From Ctena decussata (lineage: Eukaryota; Mollusca; Bivalvia; Lucinida; Lucinidae): 64,000 nt of DNA. Below are positions 10,761 to 22,838 of this stretch, in pieces (position 1 is the stretch's first letter; the number at the start of each line of letters is the position of its first letter). A program made the translations under genes and the position numbers. The notes under the pieces were generated by a model, which worked only from the letters and a program-made list of their open reading frames with translations, was not told the origin of the DNA and made no database searches. The stretch lies in assembly GCA_963989385.1 (NCBI GenBank), contig OZ022499.1, forward strand, positions 33,348,993 to 33,412,992, read 5' to 3'.

Positions 10761-11990
10761 ACTAAGTGAGTTCCACATATCTAAGACCTTTAATTTTACT
10801 TTTTATCTAATATCTTCTTTTATAAATGTATTTTCAGATCTCATGAGAAGCCTCATCAAGGTGTACAACCCTACAACATAATGCTTCTGAGGAAAATATA
10901 TCAAAATGTTACCCCCAAAATACTAATTTAACTGGAGCTCAGCATTTTTTTTTTTAATGTTTATGGTATACTAAATTTTGAATAGTCAATATACAGCAAG
11001 AAGTGGTTGTCTTAAAAATAATGTAAACAGTCTACTTAAAACCGAGAGAGTTGCATGGGCACTTCAGACTTCACCTTTCCTTTATGCTAACCTCTGTTTT
11101 TTCACCACAAAGTTTTCTTTTGAAATAAACTTAGTATTTGTGGATTGTCCGTCTATTTTTTTATTATTAAGAACATTTTCAATATATTTTATAAAGTTTG
11201 AAGCAGGACTTAAAGCCCCAATTTTTTTAACTTGAAAATATATAGTTCCCTATTTTATATTAATTTACTTATTTAGTAATCCTCTGTCTAATGCAAAATT
11301 TTCTTCCATGAAAACATCCATCTGATTTTATCCTTTTGGTCTTTGGATTCAAATTTCAATTTCCCATACATGTATTTCCAGTTCCAAAGATTCCTGTTGT
11401 TGCTGGTAATTCATCAATATTATTCTTAACTGATAAATGCATGAAAGTTAATCATCCATACTAATTTAGATAGTTTTGTATAGCCCTTTCCGTTTTGTCA
11501 TTTCCATTAATTTTGTGCTATATACTATTTGTCCCTGCATCAATTATTAAATCCCAGCTTTTATTATCCAGTTAATGATTTCTTCCATCTGAAGAATTAC
11601 ACTATTAAATATCGGATATATCCATATCGATACCCTGTAGACATTTAAATCAGCAAAATTTACCAAATGCATTAAGCTCATTCATAGCTATGAACGACCG
11701 ATAAAACACAATCTCGGCTTAAACAAATTTCTAAAGCCTCTAAAGAAAACTTTTGATAGCGGAACAGCAATCTGAAGAACGGATATCACTAGCACTAAAT
11801 TGTTAAAACTTTCTACAAGAGTTTTATCTGGGTCCCCGGAGCTACCGACAAACTCTACAAAAATTTTAAAATCGTAGGTACTTTAATTAGGTAAGATATA
11901 AGGACATTATAAGCAAAAAACATGATTATCCTTAAATTTGAATGTTGATTTTACTATTGGGCAAAGTGTCAAAAATTTGTTGGTGGAAAG

Positions 11991-12052
11991 GCAAAAAGTG
12001 TAGATCTTGATCAGACTGCTCCTGTAGTCTGATCTGGGTCCACACTGTTTGC
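11991..12052. repeat. CAAACAGTG hairpin (family B)
   Basis: 'gcaaaaagtgtagatcttga' and 'gatctgggtccacactgttt' form the arms; the tip is 'actgctcctgtagt'. Confidence 0.55.
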
Positions 12053-12947
12053 TTACGTACATCCATCTGGGTATTTACGTTAAATACAAAAATGTTTAAA
12101 TGCCTTTTCACACTAAGTCATTAATCAGTGCTTGACTTTCGTAGGCTTTCATACATGGCCAAGATCCAATAAACTATTAATGATAGTATTTAATTTCTTC
12201 AGTAAGCATGGTACTATGTACTTAACTTTTGCTGCTTTTGGCAATAAAATTTGGCTGATGAATTAACATTAGCTTTAAGATGTCGGAGAGTAAAATTCGG
12301 CCACTGGACAAAACAGGTCGTCTTAACTCATACTTCCCCATCACATAAAACTTTAGAAATTTTATTATCAAACTAATATTTGTTGATGTTGCAGATGATC
12401 CAACTATCAACAGCTAGGTGGCAAGGTACAGCAATCTTGTGCTCTTATTTAGGTGAATGATAAGCATTCTGAACAACGAAACTTTGCTGTCCTAGCTAAC
12501 ACCATTGTTTGTATCCTTCACTGAGTCTGGCAGAAAGCATTTTAATTTATTTTACAGCCAGTATAGCATTCACATTTACAATTAATGTACCTTTTCAGCC
12601 AGTCAGCACAATGAATTTTTGCATTATGTGACAATAAAATCATATACTAATTTATTGTATCTGCCTATACCTTATTATAAGCCTACTAGTGATCATTTTT
12701 TGATAAATTTCTACATTGTATGAACAAGACAATAATTAACAAAAATTTAAATTTTAGCATGTGGCTATATTCTACAATTATGCTAAAACTGCTAACTGTA
12801 AGTTAATGTCTAAATTACCTCTGAAATAATAATTACAAAATTAAGAAAGCATTTTTGATTAACATTCTAACTTATTATTCTAATTCAATACGGCTCAGTA
12901 AATTTTTTTCTCAATATGGCAAACTATAAGCATGGCAAACTAGATAC

Positions 12948-13127
12948 CTGTCTCTGTAGGTTTTGCCATGACGAGTTAAGATCATCAAACTTAGAGCTAC
13001 GAGAAGCACTACGTGACCCTTGCAATGACCTTGGCCCTGGACCCAACTTGGAGCCAAAAGATGAACTGCGATCCCTAAGCACTTGTAGGTGTGGGTCTAG
13101 CAAGCTCGGCACACTGCGTGACAGATC
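12948..13127 (-). CDS. Exon 14: end of Ser-rich insert and start of helix C
   Basis: The exon has 180 bp (60 codons, phase 0/0), with acceptor CTGCTATTAG|GAT and donor CAG|GTATCT. It opens DLSRSVPSLLDPHLQVLRDR, continues Ser/Gly/Arg-rich (GSRSASRSSK), then returns to spectrin helix C with FDDLNSSWQNLQRQ. The Trp-containing tail matches NVNSRWKDL in exon 59573-59755, which places the insert between helices B and C. The plus strand is also open here but lacks splice support. Confidence 0.85.
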
Positions 13128-14685
13128 CTAATAGCAGGAGAGAAAGATCAAAATAAAGCAAAATATCTAAGCTACAAAATAATATAAAATAAATTTAACA
13201 AATTTCAATCAAAACCTGTTAGCATTTTACCAGTATCCAAAGTCAAACTGGTGTAAAACTAATAAAGCATGTATAATGAATCAAATTTAACTAAGTTTAC
13301 TATTCATGTTAGATAAGACTTTTGATGTAACCACAAAGCGCATTCATGTTTGTAAACCTAAAATATCAATTACCTTTTAATCCAAATGTACAGGTACCTA
13401 ATCAATGTCTTTTGCATGATGGGGTATTGATACATACAAATCACTACAAAACACTGATGCTAAAATCAATGGTGCTCCATATGAAGTTCTTTTCAAGAAA
13501 CTAGATCCATATAGAGAAATCCAAAAGGAACAGAATACATTTACTTAATGCACTTACATCTGCAATTTGGACCTATGACATCAAAAAGTACATGTAAATA
13601 AAGAATGCCCCTGTAATACAGACATCAAATTTTTAGCAAAAAAGTTTCCGTGAACTACACCATTCCTCCAGTGCACACAAAAAGCTGAGGTGAAACTGAA
13701 GAATATCTCTTTAAATAAGACCAGTAACATACACATTTTCTTGCCAAATCAGAGCTCCTGATATTGGGAGTATCTGATCATATTTTTCTTATATTTTCAT
13801 GTAAATATTTACATATACTGTGGCCACTCATCTTAATGTCTATGGTAAATTAAACGTGGTTCTAATGAGGAGCCACTTCAAATAACTTCAAATAACAAAG
13901 TCATAATTATGCTCTTCTTGCTTCCTATGGAAGAAATAATAGTAAATTTTGTGATTTATGACAGAATGATTGCAAAAGGCTAATGAAAGAACTCGTGCTT
14001 CAGATGTACTAGACAGAAACATTTATGGCCATGCAGGGAATGAGTAGGGGTAAGGGTGGAGAATATGAGACATCTCATGCAAATCATGCCATTCTTCTGA
14101 CATCATGACGTTAGAAAGCATACAGCTATAGCATCTTGATTATCTATATTAAATACTATGTTAAGCATCTAGACATTGACTAAAATATCGTCATCACATT
14201 TTTACACTGCAATTCGTATTTATCAAAATCTAATCATGGTACAAACTTATTTTCATAAAAGAATACTGTTCATATCTCCAACTGTGGTTAATAGTGATCT
14301 TCATAGAATTTAACTTTGTGCTCATAGTTATAATTTCAGACGATTAAAATTAGGAATGTGAAAAAGGAATGTTGAATGGCAAGTTCATAGCGACATTCAC
14401 ATTGCCAATGCAATAATTTCAGCAACAACCAGACTACTGGAAAGGAACCTTGTGATCATGGATTCACATTTTACTCACACTCCACAAGAACGCTTTGCAG
14501 TTCAAAAGAAATGCATACCCTTTTTTTTGCTTTAACTTTTCTATAGAAGCCTTTATCAGATCACTTGAGCTTACACAGAATCAGCCTATATCACAAGGTC
14601 CCTTCCCACTTTATACTGTTCATCTGTTTAAATTACATGTAAATGATAAATACAAATAAATAAGCACAGATTGTTAGCCACCCAC
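13128..14685 (-). other. Intron between giant exon 13 and exon 14
   Basis: I see no mobile element or coding segment in it. It is AT-rich, with scattered short inverted stretches such as 'ggaagaaataatagt', none long enough to call. Confidence 0.6.
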
Positions 14686-16545
14686 CGTGTCCCTTTTCCC
14701 AGCATGAAGCAATCCACCACCAGCTTTAGGATGATCCATTTTTAAATGAAGGGATTTCATCGCCTGAGTTGTTAGAGATTTTGATAATTCCTTAGAATCT
14801 GAAGTTTGGTAGCCCTGAGCATCATCTCCATTTTTGAACGAAAACAACTGTGGATGTCTATCAATACCATCACCAGAAGAAAATTTGGATACTGGTGATT
14901 CAGTACTTGGTGACACTGTCAGTGAAGGTATTGCACCATGAGATCCTGATTTTAAGATTCCAGAAGTCCTAGGAGAAAACGACCTATATTCATCATCAGA
15001 TAAGGAAGACTTGTTTCTGTCACTCCCATGTGACAAACCTAACTTATACCCTGATTCTTTAGGTGTTTCTCTTCCGAATTTAGACTTCTCTAAACCATGA
15101 GAATCTAAAGTCAGAGGTGATGGGGATCTTGGCTGGTAAGACTTTCTTCCTCTCATTGATGTAAAATCAGGACTGCTGTCAGACTCTCTACCACTTTTGG
15201 GTGACTGTGATCTACTTCTATCGAAAGTTGTTTGTCCTTCTTTAGAACTAGAAGGAGAAAATTTATCATGTTCTGCCTTCAGTGGACCAACTTTAAAACC
15301 TTGGGGACCTGATCTAGATCTCCAAGACTTAAAATCATAACTTGAAAGAGAAGCTTCTCCATTCTCTGCCTGCATGTCAGTATCTTCCTTGATAGGGACT
15401 GGTGATTCAAAATCATTAGCCAAGGATTCAAATTCTCCATCAAACTTAGGTTTATCATCACCTGAATCATTATCAACAGCAGCAATATGGTAATATTTTG
15501 AACTGTATGGAGCCAGAGCCTCTGTTTTTCTAGCTTGTAGTGACTCTAGTTCTTCTGGAGTCATTGGTCCACCTTTATCACCTTTAATGTCAGTTACTTT
15601 ACTTGGTTCATATTTAGATCCTGCCTGGCGGGCTCCTCTTTGCCCCAAAGGTCTTTCCCTGAGACTTTCTTTTCTAGGCAACTGGAGACTATCCGATATC
15701 TTCCAAGATGGTTCAACATTGGTAGCAGGTGATTTTGCCAAGCTATATGGAGATTGTCTTGCTAATAATGCTGATGCTGAAGAAGCTGTTTCTAAAGGTT
15801 CAGAAACCGAAAATGCTGGCTCATCAGTGCTACCAGACTTTACACTTGCTGACTCTAAACTACCAGCATCACTTGACCTGAGTGATTTATATTTTGATGG
15901 AACATCTCCAGATTCTCTCTCTTCACTATGAGTTCTTTTTGAAGGAAATGTAGCATAAGATTTAGGCACTGATGTTGCTACTGCCATAACTTCAGTGTCA
16001 TTAGCACTGGGTAACTTTCCTGAGGACTTTAAATCACTTAATCCAGATCCATGAGATGAAAAATTTATACCACTGTCTGTTGGAGATAAGCCCATGCCAT
16101 CTCTAAAACCTGATGATGATTGCCCTCCAGAATACTTTGTGTGATCATCTCTACCTGATTTTGGCAATGTCTTTGCATGGAATGATGGCAATGATTTGGA
16201 CAATGAATCTGATGGTCTCCCTGAACCAGTTATTAAGGATGACAAGTCAGTAGGCAATGAATTTAAATGTCCATCTGATGACTTGGATAGATGCAATGGG
16301 TTTTCATATTGGTATTTCAGTGAGCCTCCAGGAGATCTTGGTGAAGGTAAAGGAGACACATAGGGCTCCAATGGAGCATTTAATGCATCTACAAGTTCCG
16401 AAACAGTGGTCTCCCTGTATCCTGTATGATAAAGTTTTCTTGCACAAAGTGGTCCTAAATCAGCACTTCTCTCAGCCAGTTCATGACTTTTTTCACTTAG
16501 CTCATTAATCCTAGCTTGATAAGCTTTGATCTGCTGTGCTAGCTC
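14686..16545 (-). CDS. Giant exon 13: helix B of a spectrin repeat followed by a long Ser/Pro-rich insert
   Basis: This single 1,860-bp exon (620 codons, phase 0/0) has acceptor GGTTTTGCAG|GAG and donor ACG|GTGGGT. The first 30 or so residues (ELAQQIKAYQARINELSEKS) are spectrin helix B and align with exon 59573-59755. After about residue 45 the sequence becomes Ser-rich and low in hydrophobics, with many Ser-Pro pairs (SPLPSPRSPGG, RSPSPLTL) and no recognisable domain, ending GGGLLHAGKRDT. I infer an intrinsically disordered, probably phosphorylated loop. Because the exon is symmetric it could be skipped, but skipping it alone would also remove helix B, so its use may be constitutive. It is not a repeat-derived ORF: composition is non-periodic and no stop occurs. 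Confidence 0.9.
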
Positions 16546-16696
16546 CTGCAAAACCGCAAGCCACAATAAACTATGCGAACATAAAAACAAAAGCACATGC
16601 AAACTTAAGTGAGATGCAACATGACAAGATTAGAAAGGCTAACAAGTCCATAAAATTCATACTGGAATATATTTTGATTTAGTTTCAAGCATGACA

Positions 16697-18500
16697 AACA
16701 AGAGGGCCAAGAGGCCCTGAATCGCTCACCTGACCAAAAAGGTTAAAGGTCAAACTAGGGTCATCATTTAACAAACCTGATAGTTTGCAACCACTTCCAA
16801 ATGGTTTTGAAGAAGATTTTTGAATATTTTTCTATGTATTCAAACCCTGGACCCCCTGGGGCCGGGCCATTTTGGACCCTGTGGCCATCATTTGAATAAT
16901 TTTGGTAAAGGACCACTAGGCAAAGCTACATACTAATTTTCAAGCATCTGAGCCAAGTGGTTCTGAAGAAGAAGAGTTTTGAATATTTTTCTATGGTTCA
17001 AACCCAGGACCCCCTAGGGTGGGGCCATTTTAGACCCTGGGGTCATCATTTGAACAAACTTGGTAAAACGCTACTAGGCAAAGCTACATACCAAATTTCA
17101 AGCATCGGAGCCTTGCGGTTCTGAAGTAGATGATTTTTTAAAATTTTTCTATGTATTTCTATGGTTCAAACCTGGGACTCCCTGCCCCGGGGCCATTTTG
17201 AACCCTGGGGCCACCATTTGAACAAACTTGGTAGAGGGTCACTAGGCAATGTAACATACCTAATTACAAGCATCAGAGGCAAGCAGTTCTGGTGAAGAAG
17301 ATTTTTAAGTATTTTTTAGTTTCGCACCAAAGAACCCCTGCCCCAGGGCCATTTTGGACCCTGGGGCCACCATTTGAACAAATTTGGTAGAGGACCACTG
17401 GACAATGCTACATACCAAATTTCAAGCAGCTGAGCCTTGCGGTTCTGAAGTAGATGATTTTTAAGTATTTTTTAGTTCCGAAACCCAAGACCCCCTGCCC
17501 CAGGGCCAATTTGGACCCTGGGGCCACCATTTAAACAAACTTGGTAGAGGACCACTAGGCAATGTTCCATACCAAATTTCAAGCATCTGAGCCAAGCAGT
17601 TCTGGAGAAGAAGATTTTTAAGTATTTTTTAGTTTCGCACCAAAGAACCCCTGCCCCAGGGCCATTTTGGACCCTGGGGCCACCATTTGAAGAAACTTGG
17701 TAGAGGACCACTAGACAATGCTTCATACCAAATTTCAAGCCTCTGAGCCAAGCAGTTCTGGAGAAGAAGATTTTTAAGTATCTTTTAGTTTCAAACCCAA
17801 GACCCCCTGCCCCAGGGCCATTTTGGACCCTGGGGCCACCATTTGAACAAACTTGGTAGAGGACCACTAGGCAATGTTACATACCATGTTTCAAGCATCT
17901 GAGCAAAGCAGTTCTGGAGAAGAAGATTTTTAAGTATTTTTTAGTTTCAAACACAAGACCCCCTGCCCCAGGGCCATTTTGGACCCTGGGGCCACCATTT
18001 GAAGAAACTTGGTAGAGGACCACTAGACAATGCTTCATACCAAATTTCAAGCCTCTGAGCCAAGCAGTTCTGGAGAAGAAGATTTTTAAGTATCTTTTAG
18101 TTTCGAACCCAAGACCCCCTGCCCCAGGGCCATTTTGGAACCTGGGGCCACCATTTGAACAAACTTGGTAGAGGACCACTAGGCAATGTTACATACCAAA
18201 TTTCAAGCATCTGAGCCAAGCGGTTCTGGAGAAGAAGATTTTTAAGTATTTTTTAGTTTCGAACACAAGACCCCCTGCCCCAGGGCCATTTTGGAGCCTG
18301 GGGCCACCATTTGAACAAACTTGGTAGAGGACCACTAGGCAATTCCTCATACCAAATATCAAAGCCCTAGGCCTAGCGGTTTCAGAGAAGATGTCATTTA
18401 AAGCAAATTGTTGACGACGCACGACGGACGAGGGACGACGCACGACGGACACTGGGTGATCACAATAGCTCACCCTGAGCCTATGGCTCAGGTGAGCTAA
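16697..18500. mobile_element. Composite element with a 156-bp tandem array and 3' hairpin
   Basis: The left end is 'acaagagggccaagaggccc' followed by 'tcgctcacctga'. The interior is a ten-fold tandem array. The right end has CG-rich 'gacgacgcacgacggacg' and the hairpin 'gctcaccctgagcctatggc' closing with 'tcaggtgagc'. 'ctcacctga' at the left is repeated inverted at the right. There is no transposase and no clear target duplication. A satellite core, subterminal inverted repeats and a 3' hairpin recall Helentron-derived non-autonomous elements and the bivalve 'pearl' type; this assignment is inference. Confidence 0.7.
16790..18370. repeat. 156-bp tandem repeat array, about ten copies
   Basis: The marker 'gccattttgg' falls at 17661, 17817, 17973, 18129 and 18285, exactly 156 bp apart; the earlier copies at the left are more diverged with slightly longer spacing. 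Adjacent units alternate (aacaaac/aggcaatgttac versus agaaact/agacaatgcttc), so the recent units arose as 312-bp dimers. Because 156 is divisible by three, minus-strand frames stay open over several units; these are not genes. Confidence 0.9.
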
Positions 18501-19342
18501 AAAGAAACAATTAAACAAAGATTTGAATTGATTTGAATGAATTTGTAAAGATAAATCAAAATTATTATGGTGTAGGTTATTATGTAAATCTGCATTTTTG
18601 CAAGTAGTAGAACTACAGATAAGGGTAGGTTTTGGTGATATTCTAGACAAGTTTCTGACTTCTCCACATATCAAACGTTGAGCCATTCCTAAGCACTGTC
18701 TAACTGAAGTTGTTCTGAGAAGATGGCATAACATAACTTTTTGTGTGTTTTTTTTTTATGGAAAATGAAAAGATTTTGACTTATCAAATTCACCATTTAC
18801 TGCATGACCAAAATAATAAACTTTCTTAAGCCTTCAAAATGATGGGATTCTAAATATTAATTAAAATATAATGCCTCACAAAAGTAGATGTAAAAACAGA
18901 ATGTAACACAACAAATAAATGAACGTAATGTACCCTAACAGGAGTTAGGTGAACTGACTTGGTAACAGTTTAATGTTTGAGTTGTTTCCCTTGATCAACA
19001 AAATTTTATAAACAGGTTGCAGCATATATTTGAAAGCAAGAAGGCTAAAGAAGTCAGCTATATTAGATAAGAAAATCAGAAATCTATTTTACAGGCTTTT
19101 TAGTGATATGTTAGTACTCTACTTGTTTCAAAGTGCAAGAAGATTAAGCAATGGATGCTTTTGACTGTTTATTTCTCGTTCAGTAATATTTTGGTTATTT
19201 CCAGTACATGAAGCAATGAGTGAGATGACAGAGAGATAGAGTAACCTAAAAGCTCATGAAGAGTCATAACCTGGGTTCGAGGTTATAAAACTTGAGAATA
19301 ATCTCAAACTCAAAACTAGAAATGTTTTTCAGAGAAAAACTG

Positions 19343-20557
19343 ATGTCCCCCCAGCAGCCCATTTCCCATCCCCTCTAATGAATAAAAAGCCCAAAGAAGT
19401 CAAATATCTAGTCAAGTTTGGAGAAAATCCATCCACTGGTTCTAAAGATATCCTACATAGATGACTATGACCTTGAAAATGAGGTCAAGGTTACCAAAAT
19501 CTAATCAGCTCTTAAACTTGTCCCAATGATGTATCCATGCAAGTTTGGTGAAATTCCATCCATTGGTTCAGGAGATATAGTGGGTACTAGAAAATGTCAT
19601 GTAGTTCCTCCAGTGACCTTGAAAATGAGGTCAAGGTCACCAAAATCTATTCAGCTCTTAAACTTGTCCCAATGATGTAGCCCTGCAAGTTTGGTGAAAT
19701 TCCATCCAATGGTTCAGGAGATATAGTGGGTACAAGAAATTGTCATCTAAGTCCTTCAGTGACCTTGAAAATGAGGTCAAGATCACCAAAATCTATTCAG
19801 CTCTTAAACTTGCCCCAGTGATGTATCCATGCAATTTTGGAGAAATTCCATTCATTGGTTCAGGAGATATAGTGGGTACAAGAAATTGTCCTCTAAGTCC
19901 TCCAGTGACCTTGAAAATGAGGTCAAGGTCACAAAAACCTAATCAGCTATTAAACTTGTCCAAATAATGTAACCATGCAAGTTCTGAGAAATTCCATTCA
20001 TTGGTTCAGGAGATATAGTGGGTACAAGAAATTGTCCTCTTAGTCCTCCAGTGACCTTGAAAATGAGGTCAAGGTCGCCAAATTCTAATAGGCTCTTAAA
20101 CTTGTCCCAATAATGTATCCATGCAAGTTCAGAGAAATTTCATTCATTGGTTCAGGAGATATAGTGGGTACAAGATAATGTCATCTAAGTCTTCCAGTGA
20201 CCTTGAAAATGAGGTCAAGGTCACCAAAACCTAATCACCTCTTAAACTTGTCCCAATGATGTATCCATGCCAGTTTGGTGAAATTCCATTCATTGGTTCA
20301 GGAGATATACTGGTTACAAGAAATCATCATTTAAGTCCTCCAGTGACCTTGAAAATGATGTCAAGGTCACCAAAATCTAATCAGCTCTTAAACTTGTCCC
20401 AATGATGTATCCATGCAAGTTTGGTGAAATTCCATCCATTGGTTCAAGAGATATCGCGCACGCAAGAAATCTGTCACGCCGACACTGACGCCGACGCCAA
20501 CGCCTGGGATCCGCACTGAAAACAATATGTCCCCCCTCACCTTTGGTGGGGGGACAT
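19343..20557. mobile_element. Composite element with a 146-bp tandem array, TIR ATGTCCCCCC
   Basis: The element starts 'atgtccccccagcagccc' and ends 'ggtggggggacat'. Near the right end lie 'cacgccgacactgacgccga' and a hairpin 'atgtcccccctcacctttgg' closed by 'tggggggacat'. The plan is the same as at 16697-18500: short inverted ends, rigid tandem interior, CG-rich strip, terminal hairpin. I infer a shared class, possibly Helentron-derived. Confidence 0.72.
19440..20455. repeat. 146-bp tandem repeat array, seven copies
   Basis: The marker 'ccttgaaaatga' falls at 19471, 19617, 19763, 19909, 20055, 20201 and 20347, exactly 146 bp apart each time, with no indels. Units carry 'tggttcaggagatatagtgg' and 'cagctcttaaacttgtccca'. 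Confidence 0.92.
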
Positions 20558-20825
20558 AATAAAGCATACTCATTAGTTGCTTCCGAGCAAGTGCTTGGAA
20601 GCAGCCAATCAGTGTGCTTTATTTTGAGTTTGAGAATGTACTCAAGTTTTATAACCTCGGGGCCTGAGATAGCCTCCAACTTATAATCTCTAGGTAATGA
20701 CTTCTGAGATTAGAGTGTACATGTAACCCTTGACCTCCACAACAGAACAGGTTCAGAACATGCAACCACTGCCCAAACCATCCATCACAATAATTCATGA
20801 TTTTTGTTCAGGATTTTTTTTTTCA

Positions 20826-22118
20826 GCATCTAGCAAAGGCATGCTGAAAGTCATCTTGAATAGGCTTAAACCACAAGCCGAAGAGATAATCGCCGAAGAA
20901 CAGGCTGGGTTCCGAGCAGGAAGGAGCACCACAGAACAGATCTTCAACCTTAGAATCTTGTGTGAAAAGTATCTCCAACATCAGCAGAATCTGTACCATG
21001 TCTTCATTGATTTCAAACAAGCATTTGACAGGGTATGGCATGCAGCCTTATGGGCCACCATGCGGAAGTACAATATCAGTGCAAATCTAGTTCGCACCAT
21101 TGAGCAGCTATACGACAAGGCTACAAGTGCAGTCCTGATAAATGGTAGCACAGGAGAATGGTTCAGAACAAAAGTTGGAGTAAGACAAGGATGTCTTCTG
21201 CCACCCACCCTCTTCAACATTTTTCTCGAATGGATCATGTCTGATGCTCTGGAAGAACATGACGGAAAGGTTAGCATAGGCGGCAGAAACATTACCAATC
21301 TGCGGTTTGCCGATGACATAGACGCTCTAGCTGAGGAAGAGCAGGAACTAGAATCTCTAGTTGAAAGTCTCGACCAAACCTGCACAAGATATAAGATGGA
21401 GATCAGTGCTGACAAGACCAAACTGATGACGAACAGCGCAGATGGCATCCAGAGGGAGATCAAGGTAAAGGGGCAGAAGCTGGGTACTGTAAGCAGCTTC
21501 AAATACCTTTGAGCAGTTGTCTCAGATGAGGGCTCAAAACAGGAGGTTCTCTCAAGGATTGCACAAGCCACTTCAGCTCTTACCAAGCTGAAACCAATTT
21601 GGAGAGATAACAACATATCTCTTGGATCAAAGGTGAAACTTATGCGCTCCCTTGTCATTTCCATATTTCTGTATGCCTGTGAATCGTGGACCTTGACAGC
21701 AGAGTTAGAGAAAAGAACTCAGGCCTTTGAGATGAGATGCTACCGAAGGTTACCGAACATTTCATACAAGGACCATATAACCAATGAGGAGGTACGCAGG
21801 AAGATCCAAGCAGCCATTGGAGAATATGATGAACTCCTGACACTGGTCAAGAAACGGAAACTGAGGTGGTTTGGCCATGTCTCAAGGTCTTCTGGTTTAG
21901 CAAAGACAATTCTTCAGGGCACAGTGAAAGGAAAAAGAAGAAGAGGTAGACAGAAAAAGAGGTGGGAAGACAATATCAAGGAGTGGACAGGAATGGATTT
22001 TGCCAGCTCAACTAGGGCAGCTGAAGACAGGACAAGGTGGAAAGGGATTGTTTGGAAGTCATCTGTGGTGCCCCAACGATCTAGTAAGGTTATGGGATAG
22101 AATAGAATAGATAGAACA
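20826..22118 (+). pseudogene. Decayed non-LTR retrotransposon reverse transcriptase fragment
   Basis: One plus-strand frame from about 20826 to 22100 encodes a reverse transcriptase C-terminal half, broken by a single in-frame TGA at 21510-21512. Visible motifs: AGFRAGRSTTEQ, FIDFKQAFDRVW (motif A), VRQGCLLPPTLFNIFLEW (motif B) and FADDIDAL (motif C, the catalytic FADD). The C-terminal part has LRWFGHVSRS and RRGRQKKRWEDNIKEW, typical of RTE- or related-clade non-LTR elements. It is 5'-truncated (no endonuclease) and ends in an 'atagaatagaatagat' tail. It lies antisense to the host gene and is inactive. Confidence 0.85.
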
Positions 22119-22215
22119 AAAAAATTTTGCTCAGGGTATTTTTAAGTGATCTATTTTATCTCACACAGTGAGATACGCATTGGATTTTCACATGGTGAGA
22201 TAAGCTTCAAATGTA

Positions 22216-22451
22216 TGAGCCGCGACATGACAAAACCAACAATGTGGCATATATGCCAGCGAAGACTCAGATCAGCATGGGCATCCATCCAGTATGATCA
22301 AAGTCTTTGCTGGTGGCATGGAGGTGGCTTAGACCCTGAGCTACCCTTTAAGCGCAAGTGAAGACTCTGAGCAGACTGGGTGGATGCCCAAGCTGATCTG
22401 AGTCTGCACTGGGCGTACAACCACTTTGTTAGTTTTCTCATGTCCCAGCTC
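22216..22451. mobile_element. TGAGCC palindromic element, copy at 22.2 kb
   Basis: 'tgagccgcgacatgacaaaa' and 'gttttctcatgtcccagctc' are the terminal inverted repeats; subterminal 'agactcagatcagcatgggc' pairs with 'gcccaagctgatctgagtct'. Length is 236 bp, the same family as 46187-46423. The small plus-strand frame across it is incidental. Confidence 0.72.
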
Positions 22452-22778
22452 AAATATGATTACAGGACTCATACATTTTATGTATATTTGTTAATCTAAC
22501 AAATCGTCAACCTGTCAACAATCAATTAAGAAGAATAGTAAGCAAAATCTGAATTTAGATTATACATGGACCCATGCAATCTACTGTTTCAAAACAAATT
22601 ATGACTATAATAGAAATGCCGAATCACGAAACAGGATATCACAGGAAGGTTACATGGGATTATTATGAAACACAATTAGGTTCATAAAATTATAGGTGTA
22701 TAAATGAGCTATTGTTAAGCAAGGTATAGTTGGGTAAGCAATCAAGATTTTTTTAAATTGAGTATGCAGATGCATAAT

Positions 22779-22838
22779 ATGTGAGGATCCGCTGATTTCT
22801 CGTATTTTATGTGAGGATCCGCTGATTTCTCGTATTTT
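22779..22838. repeat. Perfect 30-bp tandem duplication
   Basis: 'atgtgaggatccgctgattt' plus 'ctcgtatttt' occurs twice head to tail without mismatch, so the duplication is recent. Confidence 0.85.

Larger units (their letters stand above)
10107..12947 (-). other. Intron between exons 14 and 15
   Basis: The intron holds the MITE at 10558-10760 and hairpins at 10411-10478 and 11991-12052. The stretches 10770-11980 and 12060-12940 show nothing beyond AT-rich sequence with T-tracts; the open frames there have no splice or composition support. Confidence 0.7.
19274..20664. mobile_element. Older TIR element split by a satellite-bearing insertion
   Basis: 'gaggttataaaacttgagaa' at 19280 and the complementary 'ctcaagttttataacctc' at 20641 are parts of terminal inverted repeats of about 40 bp (with ctcaaactcaaaa on the inner side). 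Removing 19343-20557 leaves a short palindromic element, so the satellite-bearing element jumped into a pre-existing MITE. Confidence 0.65.

Noticed and set aside
15587..15931. 114-codon plus-strand frame opposite the giant exon
   Set aside because: It lies antisense within a well-supported exon and mirrors its composition; no splice sites or known motif.
17472..18734. Long minus-strand reading frames (100-181 codons)
   Set aside because: They run through the 156-bp tandem array, whose period is divisible by three; the peptides are periodic and have no independent coding support.
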